Shown: positions 19,032 through 28,075, counted from the stretch's first letter. The stretch: DNA of 45,529 nt from Oscillospiraceae bacterium (GCA_031268095.1 JAIRXU010000048.1:1-45529); one strand, 5' to 3'. Notes: generated from the letters alone by a model not told the origin. A program made the numbers and translations.

Positions 19032-20462
19032 ATGTCCAATTCCTCTGTGTCCCAAATCACCTCCCTCACCGCCCTCCAGCTGGCCGCGCGGCTGCGCGGC
19101 CGGGACCTCACCGTCACGCAGGCGCTCGACGCTTACTATGCGGCCATCGACGCGAAGGAACCGGCCTATCACTGCTACACTTCTCTCTGCCGCGAGCACG
19201 CCTACGCCCGGGCGGCGCAGGTCCAGGCGCGGCTGGACGCCGGGGACGTCCGCTCGCCCCTGGCGGGGGTGCCGCTGGCGGTGAAAGACCTGATCTGCAC
19301 GAAAGGGCTGGAGACCACCTGCGCTTCCCGGATGCTGGCGGGCTTCGTGCCGCCCTACGACGCGGCGGTGATCGAGAAGACTGCGGCGGCAGATATGATT
19401 CTCCTCGGCAAGACCAACATGGACGAATTCGCCATGGGATCCACCACCGAGACATCCGCCGCGGGCGCGACCCGCAATCCCCGGAACCCGGACCATGTCC
19501 CCGGCGGCTCTTCCGGCGGGAGCGCCGCCGCCGTCGCAGCGAAGGAGGCGCCCATCGCTTTGGGCTCCGACACCGGCGGCTCTATCCGGCAGCCCTGCGC
19601 CTATTGCGGCGTGACGGGGCTGAAACCCACTTACGGCGCGGTGTCGCGCTACGGGCTGATTGCCTATGCCTCGTCGCTGGACCAGATCGGCCCCATAGGC
19701 CGGGACGCCGCCGACTGCGCGGCTTTGTTCGGGATCATCCGGGGACGGGATCCCCGGGACGGCACCTCGGTGGAACTCCCGCCGGACACGCCAAAACCGG
19801 TTCAGGGACTGCGGGTCGGACTGCCGCGGGAATTTTTCGGGGAAGGCCTCCAGCCAGAGGTCGCCGCTGCGGTTCTCGCCGCGCGGGACCGCCTCGCCGC
19901 CCTGGGCGCGCAGATTGTGACCCTCTCCCTCCCCCTGGCGGCGTACGCCATCCCGACGTACTACATCATCGCCTGCGCCGAGGCCTGCTCCAACCTCTCC
20001 CGTTACGACGGCATCAAATACGGCCACTGGTCCCGCGACGCCGAAAACCTCCGGGAAACTTACGTCCGTTCCCGCTCCGAGGGCTTCGGGATGGAAGTGA
20101 AGCGCCGGATCATGTTGGGGAATTTTGTGCTCAGTTCCGGGTATTTCGATGCATACTACAAAAAGGCCCTCCAGGCCAAACGCCTGATCCAGCAGGGTTT
20201 TTTCGAGGCCTTCGGGCGCTGCGACGTGATTCTGGGGCCCGTCGCGCCGACCACCGCGCCCCGCCTGGGCGAGAGCCTCGCGGACCCGCTGAAGATGTAC
20301 CTGAGCGACATTTACACCGTGATGGTCAACCTGGCCGGGCTCCCGGCGTTGGCCGTGCCCTGCGGCGAAGATTCCGCCGGGCTGCCTGTCGGCCTGCAGC
20401 TGATCGGCCAGCCGTTCGACGAGGCAACGCTGTTCAGCGCCGGTTACGGCTTGGCATCTTGA
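19032..20462 (+). CDS. gatA: Asp/Glu-tRNA(Asn/Gln) amidotransferase subunit A
   Basis: 476 residues with the amidase-signature fold. The catalytic triad is K85 (PLAVKDLI), cis-Ser S160 (PGGSSGGS) and S184 (DTGGSIRQP), spaced as in characterised GatA. GatA releases ammonia from glutamine for use by GatB. The C-terminus stops shortly after GQPFDEATLFSAGYG, somewhat earlier than in most homologues. gatB, often the next gene, is absent from this window; the next gene belongs to the polyamine importer. Confidence 0.95.
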   Translation: MSNSSVSQITSLTALQLAARLRGRDLTVTQALDAYYAAIDAKEPAYHCYTSLCREHAYARAAQVQARLDAGDVRSPLAGVPLAVKDLICTKGLETTCASRMLAGFVPPYDAAVIEKTAAADMILLGKTNMDEFAMGSTTETSAAGATRNPRNPDHVPGGSSGGSAAAVAAKEAPIALGSDTGGSIRQPCAYCGVTGLKPTYGAVSRYGLIAYASSLDQIGPIGRDAADCAALFGIIRGRDPRDGTSVELPPDTPKPVQGLRVGLPREFFGEGLQPEVAAAVLAARDRLAALGAQIVTLSLPLAAYAIPTYYIIACAEACSNLSRYDGIKYGHWSRDAENLRETYVRSRSEGFGMEVKRRIMLGNFVLSSGYFDAYYKKALQAKRLIQQGFFEAFGRCDVILGPVAPTTAPRLGESLADPLKMYLSDIYTVMVNLAGLPALAVPCGEDSAGLPVGLQLIGQPFDEATLFSAGYGLAS

Positions 20463-20481
20463 GCGGAATCCGAAAAAACGC

Positions 20482-20510
20482 TTGACATTTCCGCGATTTT
20501 TCTGTATAGT
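20482..20510 (+). promoter_or_regulatory. Promoter of potABCD
   Basis: A consensus TTGACA (20482-20487), 17 bp, TATAGT (20505-20510), 20 bp after the gatA stop, so the transporter is transcribed separately from gatCA. Confidence 0.85.
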
Positions 20511-20569
20511 AATGCTGGTATTGTTCCATCCGGAGGATGGGGATTTTGATGAGCGAGAGGGGTAGATAA

Positions 20570-21718
20570 TTGGAAAAAAACGTCGTGATTGATTTGAGGA
20601 ATATTTCGGTGAGCTTCGACGGCCAGCCGATCCTCAAGGACCTGAATTTGTATATCCGGGACCGGGAGTTCATCACGCTGCTGGGGCCGTCTGGCTGCGG
20701 TAAAACGACGACTCTGCGTATCATTGGCGGCTTCCTGAACCCGGACAGCGGCGAGGTCATCTTTGACGGCAAGAAATATAACGGCGTCCCGGCGCACAAA
20801 CGGCCGGTGAACACCATCTTCCAGCGATACGCGCTCTTCCCTCACCTGAACGTTTACAAAAATGTAGCGTTCGGGCTGCAATTGTTGGGGCTAACCCGGC
20901 AGGAAATTGAGGCGCGCACGACGGACATGCTCCGCACGGTCAACCTCAGCGGCTTTGAGCGGCGCAGCGTCGCTTCCCTTTCCGGAGGGCAGCAGCAGCG
21001 GGTCGCCATTGCCCGGGCGCTGGCGGTCCGGCCGCGGGTGCTTCTGCTGGACGAACCGCTGGGCGCGCTGGATCTCAAGCTGCGCAAGGATATGCAGATG
21101 GAGCTGAAGAACATCCAGCAGCAGCTGGGGGTCACGTTCGTCTATGTTACACACGACCAGGAGGAAGCCCTGTCCATGTCTGACACCATCGTCGTCATGG
21201 ACGAAGGGGAAATCCAGCAGATCGGGAAACCGAAGGATATCTATGACGAGCCGAAAAACGCCTTTGTGGCGGACTTCATCGGCGAAAGCAATATTCTCGA
21301 CGGGATCATGCTGCGGGATTACCGGGTGGCCTTCGCGGGGGTGCAGTTCGACTGCGTGGACAAAGGGTTCTCCCGCAGCGAGCCGGTGGATGTGGTGATC
21401 CGTCCGGAGGACGTTGACGTTGTGGCGCCGGAATCGGGGCTGCTGCGTGGTGAAGTGACGAACGTCACCTTCAAAGGCGTCCATTACGAGTTCATCGTCG
21501 ACGTTGCGGGCTTTAAGTGGCTGATCCAATCCACCGACGCGGTGACGGCGGGGGATGTGATCGGCATCGCCATCAAGCCGGAAGAGATTCACATTATGAA
21601 AAAATCGAAGTACTCCGACGCCGTCGGGGACTACAGTTCCTATTCCGATGAATACGAAGAGCTTTCCAATCCGGACGAGGAGGAGGAAGCGCAAGAGGAA
21701 ACGGAGGCGGACGCATGA
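20570..21718 (+). CDS. potA: Spermidine/putrescine ABC transporter ATP-binding protein
   Basis: 382 residues. Walker A GPSGCGKTT (39-47), the Q-loop, signature LSGGQQQRVAIARAL, Walker B VLLLDEP and the switch VTHD are intact. The C-terminal TOBE domain includes VVIRPEDVDVV. An unusual acidic tail of about 20 residues rich in Glu, Ser and Tyr ends the protein. It powers polyamine import with PotB and PotC. Start is TTG at 20570, with a GAGAGGGG RBS just upstream. Its stop overlaps the potB start by 4 bp (ATGA). Confidence 0.95.
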   Translation: MEKNVVIDLRNISVSFDGQPILKDLNLYIRDREFITLLGPSGCGKTTTLRIIGGFLNPDSGEVIFDGKKYNGVPAHKRPVNTIFQRYALFPHLNVYKNVAFGLQLLGLTRQEIEARTTDMLRTVNLSGFERRSVASLSGGQQQRVAIARALAVRPRVLLLDEPLGALDLKLRKDMQMELKNIQQQLGVTFVYVTHDQEEALSMSDTIVVMDEGEIQQIGKPKDIYDEPKNAFVADFIGESNILDGIMLRDYRVAFAGVQFDCVDKGFSRSEPVDVVIRPEDVDVVAPESGLLRGEVTNVTFKGVHYEFIVDVAGFKWLIQSTDAVTAGDVIGIAIKPEEIHIMKKSKYSDAVGDYSSYSDEYEELSNPDEEEEAQEETEADA

Positions 21719-22635
21719 CCACCATGACCAAGCAAAAAGCCGCTGCCAAACCCCGCTCTGCTCCGCCCCGCTCCGGATACACCCGGGTTCTGCTCAACAC
21801 GCCCTACCTGCTCTGGTGCGTGATCTTTGTGCTGGTCCCGCTGGCCATGGTGGCCTATTACGCCTTCACGGACGGGAGCGGTCATTTCACCTTGGGGACC
21901 TTCGCGGACCTGCTTGCGACGGCGGAAAAGCGCGCTACGCTGGTGGACGTGTTCGGGCGGTCGATGTTTTATGCGCTGATCGCTACGGCGATCAGCCTGG
22001 TGCTGGCTTACCCGCTGGCCTATATTATGGCCCACTCCGGCCGCGGGGCGCAGCGCAACCTGATGATGCTGCTGATGGTGCCGATGTGGATGAACTTCCT
22101 GATCTGCACGTATTGCTGGATGAACATCCTTTCCAAAAACGGGATCATCAACGGCGGGATTGCCTGGGTCAACCTGAAGCTGAGCCCGCTGGGGCTGGCG
22201 CTGCCGAAGCTCGACATGCTCAACAAACCCGGCGCGGTCATCCTGGGGATGGTGTATAATTATCTGCCCTACATGATCCTGCCGATTTATACGGTCCTGG
22301 CCAAGCTCAGCCCTTCCTTGGTGGAGGCGGCGCAGGACCTGGGCGCCAGCCGGTTCCAGGTCCTGCGGAAAGTGACGGCGCCGCTGAGCCTGCCGGGGGT
22401 GGCCTCGGGGATCACGATGGTGTTCGTTCCTTCCGTGAGTACATTCTATATCAGCCAGAAACTGGGCGGCACCAAAAACCAGCTGATCGGCGACTGGATT
22501 GAGCGCAGCTTCATGGGCGGCTACAGCTACAACGGTGGCGCGGCGCTCTCGCTGATTCTGATGCTGATTATCGTGGTCTGTATGATGGTGATGAAGCACT
22601 TCTCGGACGGAGAGGAGGGAGCGTTCGTCGCATGA
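21715..22635 (+). CDS. potB: Spermidine/putrescine ABC transporter permease
   Basis: 306 residues, six predicted membrane segments. The EAA loop that docks on PotA reads LVEAAQDLGASRFQVLRKVTAP. An N-terminal Lys/Arg/Ala/Pro-rich extension of about 20 residues precedes the first helix. 4-bp overlaps on both sides (potA and potC) show translational coupling. Confidence 0.95.
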   Translation: MTTMTKQKAAAKPRSAPPRSGYTRVLLNTPYLLWCVIFVLVPLAMVAYYAFTDGSGHFTLGTFADLLATAEKRATLVDVFGRSMFYALIATAISLVLAYPLAYIMAHSGRGAQRNLMMLLMVPMWMNFLICTYCWMNILSKNGIINGGIAWVNLKLSPLGLALPKLDMLNKPGAVILGMVYNYLPYMILPIYTVLAKLSPSLVEAAQDLGASRFQVLRKVTAPLSLPGVASGITMVFVPSVSTFYISQKLGGTKNQLIGDWIERSFMGGYSYNGGAALSLILMLIIVVCMMVMKHFSDGEEGAFVA

Positions 22636-23456
22636 ACAAGAAACGACACGGCGTTTTTTTCCGCCTCTATCCGATGCTGATTCTGTTCTTCCTGTATGCG
22701 CCGATGCTGGTGATGATCCGGGTTTCGTTCAACGAAGAAAATTCCACCAGCAAGATTTCCGGCTTCTCGCTGCACTGGTACCGGGAACTGATCAGCACCC
22801 CCGAAGCCATGGCCGCGCTGCAAAACACGCTGGTGCTGGCGGTGCTCTCCTCCCTGTGCGCCATGGTGCTGGGAACGGCGGCGGCGGTGGGGATCGACGC
22901 GATGCGCCGCAAATGGGCGCAGTCTGTGGTCCTTTCCGTCACCAACCTGCCGCTGATGAACCCGGAAATCGTGACGGGCATTTCCATGATGCTGCTGTTT
23001 GTGTTCCTGGGGCAGCTGCTGGGCCGGCAGGAATCCCTTGGATTCGGGACAATGCTCCTCGCGCACGTCACGTTCTGCCTGCCATATGTGATTCTTTCCG
23101 TTCTGCCAAAACTCCGGCAGACGGATCCCCACCTGGCTGAAGCCGCCCGGGACCTGGGCTGTTCGCCCTGGGGGGCGTTCTGGCGGGCCGTGTTGCCGTC
23201 GATCCTCTCCGGCGTTGTTTCCGGGCTGCTGATGAGTTTCACCCTGTCTCTGGACGATTTTGTGATCAGCTGCTTCGTCAGCGGGCGGGTGCAGACGCTG
23301 CCGATCTATATTTACTCCATGACCAAACGACGGGTGAAACCCAGCATGTACGCGCTTTCGGTGCTGGTCTTCGCGGCGATCTTCCTGCTGCTGATCGCCT
23401 ACAACGTCCTCCAGGCGCGGGCGGACAAAAAACAGAAAAAAGCGTACCGGCCCTGA
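22632..23456 (+). CDS. potC: Spermidine/putrescine ABC transporter permease
   Basis: 274 residues with six membrane segments. The EAA loop is LAEAARDLGCSPWGAFWRAVLP, and TLSLDDFVISCFVSG is the conserved late PotC segment. It forms the channel with PotB. It starts inside the potB stop (ATGA) and is followed 49 bp later by potD. Confidence 0.95.
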   Translation: MNKKRHGVFFRLYPMLILFFLYAPMLVMIRVSFNEENSTSKISGFSLHWYRELISTPEAMAALQNTLVLAVLSSLCAMVLGTAAAVGIDAMRRKWAQSVVLSVTNLPLMNPEIVTGISMMLLFVFLGQLLGRQESLGFGTMLLAHVTFCLPYVILSVLPKLRQTDPHLAEAARDLGCSPWGAFWRAVLPSILSGVVSGLLMSFTLSLDDFVISCFVSGRVQTLPIYIYSMTKRRVKPSMYALSVLVFAAIFLLLIAYNVLQARADKKQKKAYRP

Positions 23457-23505
23457 AGCCTCAAAATGTACAGTCCTAAAATCCACAATCAAAGGAGACG
23501 GTCCC

Positions 23506-24753
23506 ATGAAAAAGAAAACGGTTCTTTCCCTGCTGCTGTCCCTGCTGGCCGCCGCATCCCTGTTGGTTCCGCTGGCACTGCCTGCGCTGGCCGCCGGAGA
23601 AGATCAGCTGCAACTGGAGAGCTCCTACCCGCCCGAACTCGCGGGAACGCAGATCAGCGTGTATAACTGGGGCGAATATATGTCCGACGGATCGGAAGGC
23701 AGCCTCAACGTGATCCGGGCCTTCGAGGACGCGACGGGGTGCCATGTCAACTACAAAACCTTCGACAACAACGAGTCCCTTTACGCCATTCTGGCCGGGG
23801 GCGGCTCAAATTACGACGTCATCATTCCGTCGGATTATATGATCCAGCGGTTGATCGCGGAAGGGCGGCTGCAGAAGCTCGACCAATCGAAGATCCCGAA
23901 CGCCAAGTATATCATGGACGATTACCGGAGGCTCTATTTCGATCCCGAGGACGCTTACTCTATCCCCTATACCATTGGCATGGTGGGTCTGCTCTACAAT
24001 AAGACGATGGTCAGCGAGACGCCGGACAGCTGGGCGGCCCTCTGGGACCCGCAGTACGCAGGCAATATCCTTCAGTTCAACAACCCCCGGGACGCTTTTG
24101 GCGTCGCCCAGTACCTGCTGGGCCAGGACGTCAATGCCACAGACGAGGCAACCTGGCAGGCGGCGGCGGAGAAGCTCAAGGAGCAAAAGCCGTTGCTGCA
24201 GCGCAATGTCATGGACGAAATTTATAATCTGATGGAGAACGGCGAAGCCGCGCTGGCGCCCTACTACGCCGGGGATCTGATCCTCATGCAGGAAAACAAT
24301 TCTGACCTGGACATGGTGTATCCCAAAGAAGGCACCAATTTCTTCTATGATTCCCTATGCATCCCCACCGGGGCCAAGAATGTTGCCGGGGCGGAAGCGT
24401 TCATCAACTTCCTGCTGGAACCGGAAGTGGCGCTGGCCAACGCGGAATTCGTCATGTACGCCACCCCGCACACCGCCGTGCGGGCCAATCCGGATTACTC
24501 GCTGAAGGACAACCCGTTCCTGTATCCGCAGGAACTACCGAAGATCCAGTATTTCCAGAATCTTCCTCCCGAAACGCTGAAACTGATCGACGCTCTCTGG
24601 ACTGAAGTGCTCCAGTCCGGCAAAGAGACGGGGTCCGGCCCCTCTTTTGCCATCGTCCCGCTGCTGATCGGTCTGGCGGTTGCCGTTGCCGTGATCGTCC
24701 TGGCGGCCGTGATCGTGACCCTAGCGAAGAAAAAGAGACGGGCGGCGCGCTGA
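23506..24753 (+). CDS. potD: Polyamine-binding protein with C-terminal membrane anchor
   Basis: 415 residues. A Sec signal peptide (MKKKTVLSLLLSLLAAASLL... ending ALAA near residue 30) lacks the lipobox Cys usual for Gram-positive binding proteins. The PotD-type type II periplasmic-binding domain follows (ISVYNWGEYMSDG, YDVIIPSDYMIQRL, YTIGMVGLLYNKT, NFFYDSLCIPTGAKN). After it comes a Ser/Gly linker and a C-terminal hydrophobic helix (about residues 382-404, IVPLLIGLAVAVAVIV...) ending KKKRRAAR. That arrangement would tether the protein by its C-terminus instead of by a lipid. RBS AAAGGAGA precedes the ATG. Confidence 0.92.
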   Translation: MKKKTVLSLLLSLLAAASLLVPLALPALAAGEDQLQLESSYPPELAGTQISVYNWGEYMSDGSEGSLNVIRAFEDATGCHVNYKTFDNNESLYAILAGGGSNYDVIIPSDYMIQRLIAEGRLQKLDQSKIPNAKYIMDDYRRLYFDPEDAYSIPYTIGMVGLLYNKTMVSETPDSWAALWDPQYAGNILQFNNPRDAFGVAQYLLGQDVNATDEATWQAAAEKLKEQKPLLQRNVMDEIYNLMENGEAALAPYYAGDLILMQENNSDLDMVYPKEGTNFFYDSLCIPTGAKNVAGAEAFINFLLEPEVALANAEFVMYATPHTAVRANPDYSLKDNPFLYPQELPKIQYFQNLPPETLKLIDALWTEVLQSGKETGSGPSFAIVPLLIGLAVAVAVIVLAAVIVTLAKKKRRAAR

Positions 24754-24808
24754 CACACTCCGCTCCCGTACGCAGCCGCGTTCCGATTACACCTGCGTTC
24801 CGGTCAAA

Positions 24809-24838
24809 ACTCCCCCTCTGAACGAGGGGGAGTTTTTT
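24809..24838. terminator. Bidirectional terminator between potD and the glycosyltransferase gene
   Basis: ACTCCCCCTC and GAGGGGGAGT form a perfect 10-bp stem with a 5-nt loop, flanked by A's on the left and six T's on the right, so it can end both convergent transcripts. Confidence 0.9.
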
Positions 24839-24933
24839 GGGTTATGAGGTCCCGGGTTGCTTCGCTCTCGCGCGCCGCGCCTCCCCGTCTCCTCCGCCTG
24901 GGCAGGGCTGTTTCTCCGGAGGGCTTTTCCCTG

Positions 24934-26046
24934 TCAGCTGCGCTGGGCGCCGGCGGGGGAACTTTTTCCGGCAGCATCCTCCCCGCCGGAAAAGTAGGTC
25001 TTGTTGTGGAGATAGGCGGCGGACTGCGGACGGATGCGGCCCGCTTGTTCGTTGCAGGCAACGGCCAGATCCCGCTGCCCCAGACGGTCATAACAGACGC
25101 AGAGCTGAAGATAAGGCAGATAGCCGTAGCAGTCCTCCAGGGTGAACGCGCCGGACGTATCGTTGCGGGAGCAGAGCAGCGCCGCCCGGTACCACCACAT
25201 CGCCTGGGGATACTGCTGCCGGACGAAATAATAATATCCCATCTCGCAGCAAAGCTCCGCGCGCGGGGCGTCGTAGGTGAATGAGCGCACCAAGGCCTTC
25301 CGGGTCCGGTCAGCGTCCTGGAGGGCGGCGGCGCATTGGCCGAGGATCCGGCAGGCTTCGATGTTGTTTTCGATCCAGCCCTTGCCTTCATCCAAAAAGC
25401 GGTCAAACATGGCCGCCGCTTCCTGATATCTGGCGTTATAATAGAGCTCCCGGGCGTAGTAGAATTGCTCTCGGGGGGAAAGGACTTTGCCCGAGGCAAT
25501 CATGCGCTCAAACAGCTTCAGGTTGCGCTGGGGATCGGTGTGTTCTTTGCGGCGGTGGGTGACGGCGACGTCCTCATGGAGAATCTTTCCGAAGGGCGTG
25601 ATCACCTCATGGATCGCGCCTTCCCAAACCGCCTGGGGTCCGCGGCGCAGCAGGCGTTCCCGGAAGTAACTGAACGTCGGCTTGCCCTGCTCGTCGAAGG
25701 CGATGTTGTATTTCATCATCACAGTGTCCGCATCCGGCAGCAGCGTTTCCTTGAGTTTGCGGAGCTTGGCCGCGTCTTCGGGCAGTAAGACGTCGTCCGC
25801 GTCCAGCCACATGACGTAATCTTTCGTCGCGTACGAAAACGAGGCGTTGCGGGCAGCGGCAAAGTCGTCAATCCAAGCGAAGTCGTAGATTTTGTCGGTG
25901 TAGCCCCGGGCAATGTCCCGGGTGGCGTCCAGGCTGCCGGTATCCACAATGATGATTTCGTCCGCCACTTCCCGCGCGGAAGCCAGGCACCGCGCCAAAA
26001 CGGCCTCCTCATCCCGGACGATCATGCAAAGGCTGATGGTTATCAC
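24934..26046 (-). CDS. Family 2 glycosyltransferase with TPR-like C-terminal half
   Basis: 370 residues. The GT2 catalytic domain begins ISLCMIVRDEEAVLARCLAS, and VMWLDADDVL holds the DxD metal/nucleotide-sugar motif. From about residue 175 the protein is a run of helical TPR-like pairs (ARELYYNARYQEAAAMFDRFL, CCEMGYYYFVRQQYPQAMWWYRAALL). SunS-type enzymes that glycosylate peptides have this layout, but there is no peptide gene beside it. The product is cytoplasmic, with no membrane segment. The start is GTG at 26046 behind GGAAGGGGTG. Confidence 0.82.
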   Translation of the reverse strand: MITISLCMIVRDEEAVLARCLASAREVADEIIIVDTGSLDATRDIARGYTDKIYDFAWIDDFAAARNASFSYATKDYVMWLDADDVLLPEDAAKLRKLKETLLPDADTVMMKYNIAFDEQGKPTFSYFRERLLRRGPQAVWEGAIHEVITPFGKILHEDVAVTHRRKEHTDPQRNLKLFERMIASGKVLSPREQFYYARELYYNARYQEAAAMFDRFLDEGKGWIENNIEACRILGQCAAALQDADRTRKALVRSFTYDAPRAELCCEMGYYYFVRQQYPQAMWWYRAALLCSRNDTSGAFTLEDCYGYLPYLQLCVCYDRLGQRDLAVACNEQAGRIRPQSAAYLHNKTYFSGGEDAAGKSSPAGAQRS

Positions 26047-26141
26047 AAAAAGACACCCCTTCCAGAATACTCTCCGTTCAGGTATATTCCGGAAGAGGCC
26101 CGGTTACGACGGGGGACGGGCTGAAAAATTGGTTTTTTCTT

Positions 26142-27275
26142 TCAGCTGAGCAGTTCCCCGAAGCGGGGATCGGCGCGGAAGGCCTCCGGCCAGGGGTAGC
26201 GCTCCTCAAACAGCTCCCGCATCCGGCCGGCCATGCCCCGGTCATGCATGCTCTTGTCATAAGGCAAGCCGCGCACGAGGAACGAGGTGTGGGCAACAAC
26301 TTGGGGCTGGGCGTCGAAGGCGGCCGCCAGTTCCAGGCCGCGGCGCAGGGCCGCGAAGGCGGCGTCCGTCTGGGCGGGATCTTTCGCGGCCAGGAGGGAG
26401 CGGTAGAAGGCGAGATGGCCGCAGGCATAGATCACCTGGACGGCGCTCTGGCCGTAGTCGCCGTCGGGGAAGATGGCGCCGAACACCCGCAAGAGGGTTT
26501 CCCATCCCGCGACGATCTCCGCCGCGTGGGCATACGTCGCTTCCTCCCCGGGGAACGCCTGGACCAGGTCGTGGTGGGCGAGGGCGTGGGAAAGCATCCA
26601 GAGCAGGGAAGAAATTTCGCTCTGGACGGCACGGAGGTGCGCTTCGCCGGGGAGGGAAACCATGGTGGCGATATGCTCGCGGCAAGTGCGCAAGGCGGGC
26701 ATCTCCGCCAGGATACGTTCGGCTTCGGCTTGCAGCGCCGGATCCCCTGCCCGCTCGTCTGGCCGAACCGGCTGGGCCAAGGAATGCAGATGCATCACGA
26801 ACAGCCGTTTGGCCCACATCCGGACGCCGTCGTTGGTGCAGTGGACGTCGATGTTCTCGTAGATCTCCCGGACCTCCTTCGCGGCCGCCTGCCCTTCGTT
26901 CAGCCCATGGGTGCAGCTGAGCCTGCACTCCATATAGCGCACCCAGAGGCGGTAGTCCAGGGGGAAATTCCCGACGGCAGCGCGGAGGGTGGGCAGGTGA
27001 CCGGCGGCGGTATCCGGCTTACGGTTGTCATAGGCGTCGAGGATTTCCTGGATACGCCGCTCGTTTTCCGCTTCGTCAGCGGCCAACAGCGTGTCTGCCG
27101 TCACGCCGAAAAAGCGCGCGAGCACCGGCAGCATGGTCAGGTCCGGGTAACTCTCGTCCCGCTCCCATTTGCTGATGGTCTGGAAGGCAACGTTCAGCTG
27201 GGACGCCAGCTGTTCTTGTGTCAGCCCGCGCGCGCGGCGCAGACGTTTGACGGTTTCACCGAATTTAATTTGCAT
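26142..27275 (-). CDS. XRE-family transcriptional regulator with long helical C-terminal domain
   Basis: 377 residues. Residues 1-60 are a Cro/C1-type helix-turn-helix (FGETVKRLRRARGLTQEQLASQLNVAFQTISKWERDESYPD). The rest is alpha-helical and Ala/Leu-rich, probably a TPR-like sensor domain as in many Firmicutes XRE proteins; the ligand is unknown. The ATG at 27275 is chosen because GAGAGGAAG precedes it and the family usually starts two to four residues before KFGETVK. It is divergent from the SOS-controlled phage cassette and shares its control region. Confidence 0.8.
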   Translation of the reverse strand: MQIKFGETVKRLRRARGLTQEQLASQLNVAFQTISKWERDESYPDLTMLPVLARFFGVTADTLLAADEAENERRIQEILDAYDNRKPDTAAGHLPTLRAAVGNFPLDYRLWVRYMECRLSCTHGLNEGQAAAKEVREIYENIDVHCTNDGVRMWAKRLFVMHLHSLAQPVRPDERAGDPALQAEAERILAEMPALRTCREHIATMVSLPGEAHLRAVQSEISSLLWMLSHALAHHDLVQAFPGEEATYAHAAEIVAGWETLLRVFGAIFPDGDYGQSAVQVIYACGHLAFYRSLLAAKDPAQTDAAFAALRRGLELAAAFDAQPQVVAHTSFLVRGLPYDKSMHDRGMAGRMRELFEERYPWPEAFRADPRFGELLS

Positions 27276-27319
27276 ACCAAACTTCCTCTCATTCAATTCA
27301 ACAGCGCTGTCGTGTCTTT

Positions 27320-27348
27320 ATCATACGCCATTTCCGGCCAAAAGGCAA
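27320..27348 (-). promoter_or_regulatory. Promoter of the XRE regulator gene
   Basis: On the minus strand, TTGCCT (27348-27343), 17 bp, TATGAT (27325-27320), 45 bp upstream of the ATG. Confidence 0.65.
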
Positions 27349-27442
27349 TATCGCGTTTCTTGAGAATTTTTCTACCATCGAGAGAATTTTGGGTGGAAAA
27401 AGAGGGTGCGTCTCCGCTTGGAAAAAAATTGTCGAAATGGGC

Positions 27443-27471
27443 TTGACAACCGAACAAATGTTTGTTATGAT
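27443..27471 (+). promoter_or_regulatory. Promoter of the phage-derived cassette
   Basis: TTGACA (27443-27448), 17 bp, TATGAT (27466-27471). The whole spacer is occupied by a LexA box, so repressor binding would occlude RNA polymerase. Confidence 0.85.
27451..27464 (+). promoter_or_regulatory. LexA (SOS) box
   Basis: CGAACAAATGTTTG matches the Gram-positive LexA/DinR consensus CGAAC-N4-GTTYG at every defined position. It sits between the -35 and -10 boxes of the cassette promoter, the usual placement for an SOS-repressed gene. Confidence 0.82.
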
Positions 27472-27525
27472 ACAAGTGGAATCGATTCCTGACCCAGACA
27501 AAACGGAGGAAAGGATGGTCGCCGG

Positions 27526-27909
27526 ATGGGAGACGGATGCTGGAAAGCAAGCACACCGGCCGACCCGGGAGACGCCGCGCTGACGCACTACGCCTACCAG
27601 GCATGGATTCGCGACGCCGCCAACCCGGACGCGGGATGGGCGCGCCGGAGCAGGACGCTGCTGGCGGACTTGGTGCCGGAAATTTCGAAAACGGAACTGT
27701 CGGACTTGGAACAGCACATGGCGCAGCTTTGCCTGGGACAGCGGCACGGCACGGCGGAGGCGGCGCGGATCCTGGGCGTCACCCGCAAGTCCGCCGCGCA
27801 GGCGTTATTGCGGGCGCGGGAAAAGCTCGCGCGGACCCTTGGTTACCTTGAGCGCTACCGGACGCTGCTGCTGCGTGAACTGGATTTTGGAGATTTCCCC
27901 CGCGCCTGA
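27526..27909 (+). CDS. Sigma-70 region 4-like helix-turn-helix regulator
   Basis: 127 residues. The last 60 residues resemble sigma region 4: an aligned acidic helix (LSDLEQHMAQLCLGQRHG), then TAEAARILGVTRKSAAQALLRAREKL, which has the HTH pattern. Short proteins of this kind act as late-gene activators in phage-derived clusters. GGAGGAAAGG at 27505-27514 lies about 11 bases before this ATG; it is closer to an ATG at 27515 that opens only a 22-codon overlapping frame, so the short frame could be a leader peptide. First gene after the SOS promoter. Confidence 0.6.
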   Translation: MGDGCWKASTPADPGDAALTHYAYQAWIRDAANPDAGWARRSRTLLADLVPEISKTELSDLEQHMAQLCLGQRHGTAEAARILGVTRKSAAQALLRAREKLARTLGYLERYRTLLLRELDFGDFPRA

Positions 27910-27969
27910 ACGTCCCGGTCCGATAATCGCCGAATGCGATCTTGCGGACGCGGCACGGAATCTCGCGGT

Positions 27970-28009
27970 GGAATCGCCCGGCGAAATCGCCCGGCGAAAT
28001 CGCCGTCCG
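27970..28009 (+). repeat. Short tandem repeat (about 13 bp, three units)
   Basis: Three units of about GAAATCGCCCGGC follow one another between the regulator and the next small gene. The last unit is degenerate. Repeats of this kind change copy number by slippage. Confidence 0.6.
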
Positions 28010-28075
28010 GACGGCAGCAGACAGCTGGGGGCGCGGCAGGGCCGCCAGTTTTAATGACCGAAAGGAATATGGGGT

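Noticed and set aside
26120..26146. Terminator of the XRE gene (GCTGAAA/TTTCAGC hairpin)
   Set aside because: The stem overlaps the stop codon and has no T-tract on the minus strand; too weak to call.
27515..27583. 22-codon frame with the best RBS at the start of the phage cassette
   Set aside because: Too short and without similarity to call a gene; mentioned as a possible leader peptide of the following regulator.
27970..28009. CRISPR array
   Set aside because: Units of about 13 bp follow without unique spacers; it is a simple tandem repeat.
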